From contig MVIG01000009.1 in assembly GCA_002086835.1 (NCBI GenBank), positions 186,001-250,000 of the forward strand: a DNA stretch of 64,000 nucleotides, given 5' to 3'. Source of the stretch: Mycolicibacterium porcinum. Lineage in GTDB: Bacteria; Actinomycetota; Actinomycetes; Mycobacteriales; Mycobacteriaceae. Every line of letters starts with the position of its first letter. The first letter of the stretch is position 1. Both the position numbers and the translations under genes were made by a program. Below, one piece after another: positions 1-6,628 of this stretch. The notes beneath the pieces were generated by a model. It made no database searches and was not told the DNA's origin. It saw nothing but the letters and a program-made list of their open reading frames with translations.

Positions 1-1365
1 CTTGGGCCGCTCCGGCAGGGTCGCCACGTAGTCGGCCGCGCCGAGGCCGGCTCGCCGGCCGAACACCAGCAGATCCGAAAGTGAGTTGCCGCCAAGGCGA
101 TTGGAGCCGTGCATGCCGCCCGAGCACTCGCCTGCCGCGAACAAGCCGGGCGTGGCCGCGCCACCGGTGTCGGGATCGACCTCGATGCCACCCATCACGT
201 AGTGACAGGTGGGGCCGACTTCCATCTCGTCCTTGGTGATGTCGACCTCGGCCAGCTCCATGAACTGGTGGTACATCGACGGCAGCCGGCGCTTGATCTC
301 CTCGGTCGGCATACGGGACGCGATGTCGAGGTACACGCCGCCGTGCGGTGAGCCGCGGCCGGCTTTCACCTCGGAGTTGATGGCGCGAGCCACCTCGTCG
401 CGGGGCAGCAGGTCAGGGGTGCGGCGGGCGGAGTCGTTGTCCTTGAGCCACTGGTCGGCTTCTTCCTCGGTCTCGGCGTACTGGCCCTTGAACACCGCGG
501 GGATGTAGTCGAACATGAACCGCTTGCCCTCGGAGTTCTTGAGCACCCCGCCGTCACCGCGGACACCCTCGGTGACCAAGATGCCCTTCACCGACAGCGG
601 CCAGACCATGCCGGTCGGGTGGAACTGGATGAACTCCATGTTGATCAGGCCCGAACCGGCGCGGAGGGCCAGGGCGTGGCCGTCGCCGGTGTACTCCCAC
701 GAGTTCGACGACACCTTGAACGACTTGCCGATGCCGCCGGTGGCCAGCACGATCGCGGGGGCTTCGAACAGCACGAAGTCGCCGGTCTCGCGGTAGTAGC
801 CGAACGCGCCGGCAATCCGGTCGCCGTCTTTGATCAGCTCGGTGATGGAGCACTCGTGGAAGACCTTGATGCGGGCCTCGTAGTCGTCGAGTTCCTTTTT
901 GTCCTCCTGCTGCAGCGAGACGATCTTCTGCTGCAGCGTGCGGATGATCTCCAGGCCGGTACGGTCACCGACGTGGGCCAGCCGTGGGTAGGTGTGCCCG
1001 CCGAAGTTGCGCTGGCTGATCCGGCCGTCTTTGGTCCGGTCGAACAGGGCGCCATAGGTTTCCAGCTCCCAGACCCGGTCGGGGGCTTCCTGTGCGTGCA
1101 GTTCTGCCATGCGCCAGTTGTTGAGGAACTTGCCGCCGCGCATGGTGTCACCGAAGTGCACCTGCCAGGAGTCCTTGGTGTTGACGTTGCGCATGGCTGC
1201 CGCGCAACCGCCTTCGGCCATCACGGTGTGGGCCTTGCCGAACAACGACTTGGTCACCACCGCCACCCGCAGACCGCGCTCGCGGGCCTCGATCACCGCG
1301 CGCAGACCTGCCCCGCCGGCACCGATCACGACAACGTCGTAGGAGTGCCGTTCCAACTCACCCAT
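1..1365 (-). CDS. sdhA: Succinate dehydrogenase flavoprotein subunit SdhA (Sdh1 type), 3' end cut by window
   Basis: Flavoprotein of respiratory complex II, oxidising succinate to fumarate on the cytoplasmic face of the membrane. The 455 codons visible start at ATG 1365 (MGELERHSYDVVVIG), with a dinucleotide-binding GAGGAG near residues 16-21. Further on are the FAD-contact HTVMAEGG, the active-site region FIQFHPTG, and GGIEVD with HGSNRLGGNSLSDLLVFG near the visible end. The stop codon and C-terminal region lie outside the window. It is encoded 63 bases downstream of SdhC on the same strand and the iron-sulfur subunit would be expected next, beyond base 1. The neighbours match M. tuberculosis Rv0248c-Rv0250c, so this is the Sdh1 and not the Sdh2 enzyme. 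Confidence 0.95.
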   Translation of the reverse strand, partial: MGELERHSYDVVVIGAGGAGLRAVIEARERGLRVAVVTKSLFGKAHTVMAEGGCAAAMRNVNTKDSWQVHFGDTMRGGKFLNNWRMAELHAQEAPDRVWELETYGALFDRTKDGRISQRNFGGHTYPRLAHVGDRTGLEIIRTLQQKIVSLQQEDKKELDDYEARIKVFHECSITELIKDGDRIAGAFGYYRETGDFVLFEAPAIVLATGGIGKSFKVSSNSWEYTGDGHALALRAGSGLINMEFIQFHPTGMVWPLSVKGILVTEGVRGDGGVLKNSEGKRFMFDYIPAVFKGQYAETEEEADQWLKDNDSARRTPDLLPRDEVARAINSEVKAGRGSPHGGVYLDIASRMPTEEIKRRLPSMYHQFMELAEVDITKDEMEVGPTCHYVMGGIEVDPDTGGAATPGLFAAGECSGGMHGSNRLGGNSLSDLLVFGRRAGLGAADYVATLPERPK

Positions 1366-1428
1366 AGAAATTCCCCACTCGCCTTTCGCGTGTATCTACT
1401 TGTCGGCCAATGAATTCAGCTGGCCGAC

Positions 1429-2250
1429 TCAGCCGATGAACCTGAGATCCGAGATGGTGCCGCTGGCTACCAACATGATGTAGAAGTCGGTGAGGACCAG
1501 GGTGCCCAGCGTGATCCAGGCGAAGAGCATGTGGCGGGTGTTGAGCTTGCTCACCTGTGTCCACATCCAGTAGCGCACAGGGTGTTTGGAGAAGTGCTTC
1601 AGCCGGCCGCCGGTGACGTGCCGGCACGAGTGGCAGGACACCGTGTAGACCCACAGCAGAATGACGTTGCCGACCAGAATGAGGTTGCCGAGGCCGAATC
1701 CGAAGCCGGAGGGCGAATGGAACGCCACGATCGCGTCGTAGGTGTTGAGCAGTGAGATCAGCACCGCGGCGTAGAAGAAGTACCGGTGCAGGTTCTGCAT
1801 GATCAGCGGAAGACGGGTTTCCCCGGTGTATTTCGCGTGTGGCTCGGCCACTGCGCATGCGGTCGGGGACTGCCACACCGACCGGTAGTACGCCTTGCGG
1901 TAGTAGTAGCACGTCAGCCGGAAGGCCAACAGGAACGGCAGCGAGATGAACGCCATCGGGATGAACCACGGCAGCTCGCCGACCCACTGGCCGAGGTGGC
2001 TCGATCCGGGCGCGCACGCCGTGCTGATGCACGGTGAGTAGAAGGGCGTCAGGTAGTGGTAGTCCTCTACCCAGTACGCGCTTCCCCAGAACGCCCGGAC
2101 CGTCGCGTAGATGACGAATGTCGCGAGCCCCAGATTGGTCAATAGTGGTGCCTGCCACCACCGGTCGGTCCGTAGGGTGCGTTGGGGGATCTGCGCTCGG
2201 GTGGGCGAGAAGACCCCGGTCGCGCGACGGTCAGCGGTGGGTGCGCTCAC
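1429..2250 (-). CDS. sdhC: Succinate dehydrogenase membrane anchor SdhC (Rv0249c-like)
   Basis: 273-residue integral membrane subunit of Sdh1 that should carry electrons from SdhB to menaquinone. Hydrophobic stretches lie around residues 40-55, 95-112, 157-172, 186-204 and 232-262. A Cys/His cluster, CHSCRH at residues 206-211 after the fourth segment, plus further Cys and His residues (C74, C79, H155, H178), fits the membrane-embedded Rieske-type [2Fe-2S] cluster known from the M. smegmatis Sdh1 structure. Which residues are ligands cannot be told from this sequence. The GTG start at 2250 follows an AAAGGGAA ribosome site. The length equals that remembered for Rv0249c. It lies in an operon between the 98-residue gene and sdhA. 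Confidence 0.92.
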   Translation of the reverse strand: MSAPTADRRATGVFSPTRAQIPQRTLRTDRWWQAPLLTNLGLATFVIYATVRAFWGSAYWVEDYHYLTPFYSPCISTACAPGSSHLGQWVGELPWFIPMAFISLPFLLAFRLTCYYYRKAYYRSVWQSPTACAVAEPHAKYTGETRLPLIMQNLHRYFFYAAVLISLLNTYDAIVAFHSPSGFGFGLGNLILVGNVILLWVYTVSCHSCRHVTGGRLKHFSKHPVRYWMWTQVSKLNTRHMLFAWITLGTLVLTDFYIMLVASGTISDLRFIG

Positions 2251-2301
2251 GGTTCCCTTTCTGAGGTTCAGTTATTCGTCGGGCGTCGAACGCCCGTGAG
2301 C

Positions 2302-2598
2302 TCAGCGGTATCCGCCCAGACCCTCGTCGGCGACGTCCTGCCAGAACTCGCTTCCGTATTGGGTGTCGGGGATGCCGATTTTCTCGCGGGCTGGTTTTTG
2401 GCGTGTCACGCCGTGACGCATCTCCAACTCTTCGGCGTCGATGTCCAACCGCTCGATATCGTTGAGGATCCGCTCGGCGTCGTTCATCACGCGGCGCATC
2501 GCGGGGGAATCCCCGTACTTCGACGCCAACGTGGTGACGCAGCGACGCATGTCGCCGATCAAGTTGTGCAGTTCAGAGAACTCGGTGGTGGTGGACAA
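2302..2598 (-). CDS. Conserved hypothetical protein of the Sdh1 operon (Rv0250c-like)
   Basis: 98-residue soluble, mostly helical protein with no signal peptide or membrane segment. It starts at TTG 2598, supported by an AGGAGG motif four bases upstream. It is first in the operon with sdhC and sdhA (51-base gap), the same place as Rv0250c in M. tuberculosis. Function unknown. Position and conservation suggest a role in making or regulating Sdh1, but the published Sdh1 structure has only three subunits (A, B, C), so it is probably not a stable subunit. Confidence 0.8.
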   Translation of the reverse strand: MSTTTEFSELHNLIGDMRRCVTTLASKYGDSPAMRRVMNDAERILNDIERLDIDAEELEMRHGVTRQKPAREKIGIPDTQYGSEFWQDVADEGLGGYR

Positions 2599-2809
2599 GT
2601 GACCTCCTCGGGCTGAAGGTGTCAGGGCTCACAGTACGACAACCAATGCTAGCCACATCACGATCGAGACGTGATGCGCATCACGTCCCTGGCGGTGTTC
2701 CGGACCGCTCGTCGGGAGCCTTCGCAACCCGGGTCGTAGTGTTGGTTCCGCTGGCTTCGCGCCTCGCCGAATGACATCTGAGCAGGACATCTGAGCACCT
2801 GGAGGAGCT

Positions 2810-3568
2810 ATGACCGAGACCACGTTGCAGGAGCGGGCGGCGGCGTTGCTGGCGCTGCACCAACCCGGCAACCCCGTCGTGTTGCCCACGGTGTGGGACG
2901 CCTGGTCGGCGCGGCTGGCGGTCGGCGAGGGCTTCGCCGGACTGAGCGTGGGTAGCCACCCGCTGGCCGATTCGATCGGTAAGGCCGACGGCGAGGTGAT
3001 GTCGTACGACGACCTGCTGACCCGGGTGCGGCAAATCACCGACGCGGTCGACGTGCCGGTCTCGGTGGACATCGAGTCCGGTTACGGCGAGCGACCCGAG
3101 CGGCTGATCGAGGGCCTGCTCGAGGTCGGTGCGGTCGGGCTGAACATCGAGGACACCGTGCACAAGGAGGACAAGCGGCTGCGCAGCTCGTCCGAGCACG
3201 CCGAGCTGGTGGGGCAGCTGCGCGCGGCGGCGGATGCCGCGGGGGTGCACGTGGTGATCAATGCGCGCACCGATCTGTTCCTGCGCAAGGACGGCGATGC
3301 CGCTGATCGTGTGTCCCGGGCGATCGCCCGGTTGTCCGAGGCCGCTGCGGCGGGTGCCGATTCGTTGTTCCCGGCCGGGTTGGCGGACCCGGAAGGGTTG
3401 GGGCGCTTCGTCTCTGAGGTGCCACTGCCGGTCAGCGTGACCGTTCCACCTGATTCCGCCGATCTGACTGCGCTGGCGGAACTCGGCGTCGGGCGCATCA
3501 CCTTCGGTCCGTTCCTGCAGGCCGTGCTGAGCGCGCGGGCCAAGGAAGTGCTCGGCCGCTGGCGTTAG
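2810..3568 (+). CDS. Isocitrate lyase/PEP mutase superfamily protein
   Basis: 252-residue TIM-barrel enzyme of the PEP mutase/isocitrate lyase superfamily, which makes or breaks C-C or C-P bonds next to an oxaloacetate- or pyruvate-like carboxylate using Mg2+. VLPTVWDAWSA near the N terminus, the metal-binding VDIESGYG and GLNIEDT are all present, and INARTD follows. The Cys-containing KKCGH loop of true isocitrate lyase is absent, so it is not a glyoxylate-cycle enzyme. Candidate reactions are 2-methylisocitrate-lyase-like or phosphonopyruvate-hydrolase-like. ATG 2810 follows a strong GGAGGAGC ribosome site. It stands alone, divergent from the Sdh1 operon. Confidence 0.85.
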   Translation: MTETTLQERAAALLALHQPGNPVVLPTVWDAWSARLAVGEGFAGLSVGSHPLADSIGKADGEVMSYDDLLTRVRQITDAVDVPVSVDIESGYGERPERLIEGLLEVGAVGLNIEDTVHKEDKRLRSSSEHAELVGQLRAAADAAGVHVVINARTDLFLRKDGDAADRVSRAIARLSEAAAAGADSLFPAGLADPEGLGRFVSEVPLPVSVTVPPDSADLTALAELGVGRITFGPFLQAVLSARAKEVLGRWR

Positions 3569-3658
3569 TCATCAGCGATTTGCGCGAACTACCGCTTCTC
3601 GACGTGCGAATTGTGCCAATAATTGCGCACTGATACGTCGAGCGGGCGGGATGCAGCG

Positions 3659-4147
3659 ATGGGTTGGCGCATGAGAAGTGTGGTGACGCTGGTTGCGGCG
3701 GGTGGTGTGGTGCTCGGTGGGATCGGCGCGGCACCGGCTGGGGCGGCGACGATGGTGCCGTTGTCGAATTCCATCCGGGGGTGTGATTTCACGAAGGCGT
3801 TGTTTCTCGGCGGCATGGGCTCGGGTTCGGGTTCCGGCCGGGCCAGCATCGGCGCCGACGGCTCGCACGTAGGTGCCGAGGTCTCGCTGCAGTCGGCCAC
3901 GCCGGACATCGACTACCGGGTCCGGCTCATCCAGCTGCCGCGATCGTCGGTGGCGACGTGCAACGTGGGAGATCCCGGAGTGTCCGGCGCAGTGCTGCAC
4001 ACCGATGCCAGCGGGACGGGGACCGTGACGGTCGCCGGGCCACTGAGTTCGGGCGCCACGCAGGCCTGGGTGGTGGTCGAGGGGCCACCCCCACCGGGAC
4101 GCATTCGCGGCGACGTCTACACCTCGGACTATCCGGTAAACCTGTGA
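3659..4147 (+). CDS. Secreted hypothetical protein
   Basis: Predicted exported protein of 162 residues. The N terminus MGWRMRSVVTLVAAGG continues into a hydrophobic core and ends with an APAGAA-type signal peptidase site near residue 33. The mature part is Gly/Ser-rich with two Cys and no enzyme motif that I recognise. ATG 3659 follows a GGCGGG stretch. ATG 3671 would give a shorter signal peptide and cannot be excluded. An in-frame TTG further upstream has no ribosome site. The gene is monocistronic and ends just before a hairpin. Confidence 0.7.
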   Translation: MGWRMRSVVTLVAAGGVVLGGIGAAPAGAATMVPLSNSIRGCDFTKALFLGGMGSGSGSGRASIGADGSHVGAEVSLQSATPDIDYRVRLIQLPRSSVATCNVGDPGVSGAVLHTDASGTGTVTVAGPLSSGATQAWVVVEGPPPPGRIRGDVYTSDYPVNL

Positions 4148-4153
4148 TCGATA

Positions 4154-4183
4154 CCGAAGCCGGTGGAACCCACCGGCTTTCGG
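4154..4183. terminator. Bidirectional hairpin terminator
   Basis: CCGAAGCCGGTGG and CCACCGGCTTTCGG pair around a two-base loop with one bulged A. It sits in the 46-base gap between two convergent genes, so it can end transcription from both sides. Confidence 0.7.
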
Positions 4184-4193
4184 GATCGGTGCG

Positions 4194-5102
4194 CTACCTC
4201 AGGCGGATACGGACGGCCAGGGCGGCGCACGCGATGACGACGGTGCCCCCGAGCACCGTCGACCAGGTCAGCCGCTCGTGCAGTAACAGGGATGCCCATC
4301 CGATGGTCATCACCGGCTGGACCAACTGCACCTGACTCACCTGGGTCATCGGGCCGATGGCCAGGCCGCGGTACCAGGCGAAGAAGCCCAGATACATGCT
4401 GACCACCGCCAGGTAGCCGAACGCGGCCCACTGCACCGGCGTCGCGTGCGGCGGTTGCTGCACGATGGCCAGCCCCGTCAAGGCCAGCATCACCGGCGCT
4501 GCCACCACCAAGGCCCAGGACACCGTCTGCCAGGCGCCCAGCTCGCGGGCCAGCAACCCGCCCTCGGCGTACCCGACCGCCGCTGCCAGCACCGCGCCGA
4601 ACAGCAGCAGGTCGGGCCAGCTCAGATGGCCCAACCCGGACCCGTGCACCATGGCGAACACCACGGCGGCCAGGGCTCCGGCCGCTGCCATCACCCAGAA
4701 CGCGGCAGGTGGGCGCTCGTGACCGCGCAGCACCGCGCACACCGCGGTGGCGGCAGGCAGCAGTGCGACCACGATGGCGCCGTGGCTCGCGGGGACGACC
4801 GTGAGTGCATAGGAGGTCAGTAGCGGAAAGCCGGCGACGACACCGGCCGCTACGACGACCAGCCGGATCCACTGCCGGGCCGAGGGCAGCGCCTGCCGGG
4901 TCAGCGCCAGGGCGGTAGCCGCGATGGCGGCGGCGACGACAGCGCGCCCGGCGCCGATGAACAGCGGGGACAGCCCGCCGGTGGCCACCTTGGTGAACAC
5001 GATGGTGAACGAGAACGCGGTGACACCCAGCAGCCCCCACCACAACCCGGAGTGGGATAGCGCCGACGACTTCTTGGCAGTAGCGCTACTCTGTATCAAC
5101 AT
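4194..5102 (-). CDS. EamA/DMT-superfamily transporter
   Basis: About 302 residues with ten hydrophobic segments arranged as two EamA repeats, typical of drug/metabolite exporters of amino acids or related small molecules. The repeat hallmark LSWPDLLLFGAVLAAAVGYA starts the second half. The start is uncertain: ATG 5102 (MLIQSSATAKK) overlaps the divergent regulator's ATG by two bases, and longer in-frame starts would lie inside that regulator's coding sequence. EamA exporters are often controlled by a divergent MocR regulator, which is the arrangement here. Confidence 0.8.
   Translation of the reverse strand: MLIQSSATAKKSSALSHSGLWWGLLGVTAFSFTIVFTKVATGGLSPLFIGAGRAVVAAAIAATALALTRQALPSARQWIRLVVVAAGVVAGFPLLTSYALTVVPASHGAIVVALLPAATAVCAVLRGHERPPAAFWVMAAAGALAAVVFAMVHGSGLGHLSWPDLLLFGAVLAAAVGYAEGGLLARELGAWQTVSWALVVAAPVMLALTGLAIVQQPPHATPVQWAAFGYLAVVSMYLGFFAWYRGLAIGPMTQVSQVQLVQPVMTIGWASLLLHERLTWSTVLGGTVVIACAALAVRIRLR
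5079..5100 (+). promoter_or_regulatory. Palindrome and leaderless promoter of the MocR gene
   Basis: AGTAGCGCTACT at 5079-5090 is a perfect 12-bp palindrome. It overlaps a TACTCT -10 hexamer (5087-5092) placed eight bases before ATG 5101, which has no ribosome site. This suggests a leaderless mRNA and an operator for autoregulation. Inference from position only. Confidence 0.45.
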
Positions 5103-6513
5103 GGATAACGATAGCACTGAGCGCATCGTGTCCGGCCTGCGAAAGTGGATCAGCAGCGCGCCACCGGGCTCGCAGCTACCGTCCAACCGGGCGCTGGTGG
5201 CGGAATACGCGGCGAGCCCGGTGACGGTGGCCAAGGCCATGCGCACGCTGCGCGGCCTCGGACTGGTGGAGAGCAGGCCGGGGGTCGGGACGTTCGTGCG
5301 GTCGGTGCGCAGCGCGCGCCTGCCCGATTACGGCTGGCAGACCGCCGCTCTCGGCTCCCCGCAGGCGCGGATCCCCGCACTGTCGACGCCGCTGCGCAGC
5401 GTCGCGCCCGACGTGATCGCCCTGCATTCCGGTTATCCGGTCGCCGAACTCCTTCCCCAGCGGTTGGTCCGCACGGCGTTCGCCCGGGCGGCCCGCGGAG
5501 ACGCCGCGGTGACTGCCGCGCCGGCCCCTGGCCGGCCCGATCTGCAGGCCTGGTTTGCCCAGGAACTGGCCGAGGCCTTCGGTGCGGGCGTGACGCCGCC
5601 GACCGCCCGTGAGGTCATCGTGCTGCCGGGCAGTCAGAGCGGGCTGAGCTCGATCTTCCGGGCGCTCGTCGGGTTCGGCCAGCCGATGCTGATCGAGTCG
5701 CCCAGCTATTGGGGAGCCATCCTCGCCGCGGCCCAGTGCGGCGTCCGGCTGGTGCCGGTGCCCAGCGGGCCGCATGGCCCTGATCCGGAGGAGCTTTCGC
5801 GCGCCTTCGCGCAGACCGGTTCGAGGGTGTTCTACGCGCAGCCCAACTACGCCAATCCGACTGGTGCCCAATGGGATCCTGAGCTCACCGGTCAGGTGCT
5901 CGAGGTGGTGCGCAGTCACGGCGCGTTCCTGATCGAGGACGATTGGGCCCACGATTTCGGCATCGACAGCAGCTCCAGGCCGGTCGCCGCCTCCGATGAC
6001 GCCGGCCATGTCATCTATCTGCGCTCGCTGACCAAGAGTGTGTCGCCGTCGATCCGTGTGGCGGCGATGGTTGCCAGAGGCCCCGCCCGGGACCGGATCC
6101 TGGCCGACCGTGGCGCGGAGTCGATGTACGTCAGCGGTCTGTTGCAGGCCGCGGCGCTCGATGTGGTCACCCAGCCGGCCTGGCGTACCCACCTGCGCGA
6201 CTTGCGCCAGCAGTTGCAGGCCCGGCGGGACCTGCTGATCGCCGCTGTGGCCGAGCACGCCCCCGGAACGCAGCTGGACCAGGTACCCCGCGGCGGGCTG
6301 CATCTGTGGTTGCGACTTCCCGACGCGGTCAACCTGCAGCGCCTGGTGCGTGAGTGCGAGGCCGAGTCGGTGCTGGTCGCGGCGGGCAACGAGTGGTTTC
6401 CGGCCGAGCCGTCCGGGCCGTACCTGCGCCTAAACTTCTCGGGTCCGGATCCGCAGCGTTTCGCCGAGGCCGCCCGGGTCATCGGCCAGGCGTTGGCCCG
6501 ACAGTTGGAGTAG
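5101..6513 (+). CDS. MocR-family regulator (GntR helix-turn-helix plus aminotransferase-like domain)
   Basis: 470-residue PLP-dependent regulator. Residues about 5-75 form a GntR winged helix (SNRALVAEYAASPVTVAKAM, then GVGTFVRSV). Residues about 110-470 form a class I aminotransferase-like domain with the PLP-lysine motif LRSLTKSVSPSIRVA and the YAQPNYANPTG substrate loop. MocR proteins sense PLP or an amino-compound adduct and usually activate a divergent gene, here the EamA exporter. The start at ATG 5101 fits a leaderless promoter. The ligand cannot be predicted. Confidence 0.9.
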   Translation: MDNDSTERIVSGLRKWISSAPPGSQLPSNRALVAEYAASPVTVAKAMRTLRGLGLVESRPGVGTFVRSVRSARLPDYGWQTAALGSPQARIPALSTPLRSVAPDVIALHSGYPVAELLPQRLVRTAFARAARGDAAVTAAPAPGRPDLQAWFAQELAEAFGAGVTPPTAREVIVLPGSQSGLSSIFRALVGFGQPMLIESPSYWGAILAAAQCGVRLVPVPSGPHGPDPEELSRAFAQTGSRVFYAQPNYANPTGAQWDPELTGQVLEVVRSHGAFLIEDDWAHDFGIDSSSRPVAASDDAGHVIYLRSLTKSVSPSIRVAAMVARGPARDRILADRGAESMYVSGLLQAAALDVVTQPAWRTHLRDLRQQLQARRDLLIAAVAEHAPGTQLDQVPRGGLHLWLRLPDAVNLQRLVRECEAESVLVAAGNEWFPAEPSGPYLRLNFSGPDPQRFAEAARVIGQALARQLE

Positions 6514-6558
6514 CTCGGGCTCACGGCAGCACTTCCTCACATGTGCGTCGCGCAGACC

Positions 6559-6585
6559 GTGAGCACACCGTGACGGGCGCTTCAC
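6559..6585. promoter_or_regulatory. Candidate GlnR box upstream of nirB
   Basis: Three half-sites GTGAG-N6-GTGAC-N6-TTCAC repeat every 11 bp, the arrangement of actinobacterial GlnR boxes (GTnAC-N6-GaAAC repeats). GlnR is known to activate nitrite assimilation in mycobacteria under nitrogen limitation. It sits about 30 bases upstream of the predicted -10. The same layout recurs before narK. Confidence 0.5.
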
Positions 6586-6616
6586 ACAGGGCGACATTTC
6601 GGCAACTTCGGATTCC

Positions 6617-6622
6617 TAACCT
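6617..6622 (+). promoter_or_regulatory. -10 hexamer of leaderless nirB promoter
   Basis: TAACCT ends six bases before ATG 6629 and there is no Shine-Dalgarno sequence, as expected for a leaderless mycobacterial transcript. Confidence 0.5.
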
Positions 6623-6628
6623 CGCCAT

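Noticed and set aside
4194-5246. 350-residue version of the EamA transporter
   Set aside because: The extra N terminus is read antisense through the MocR DNA-binding domain and lacks membrane character.
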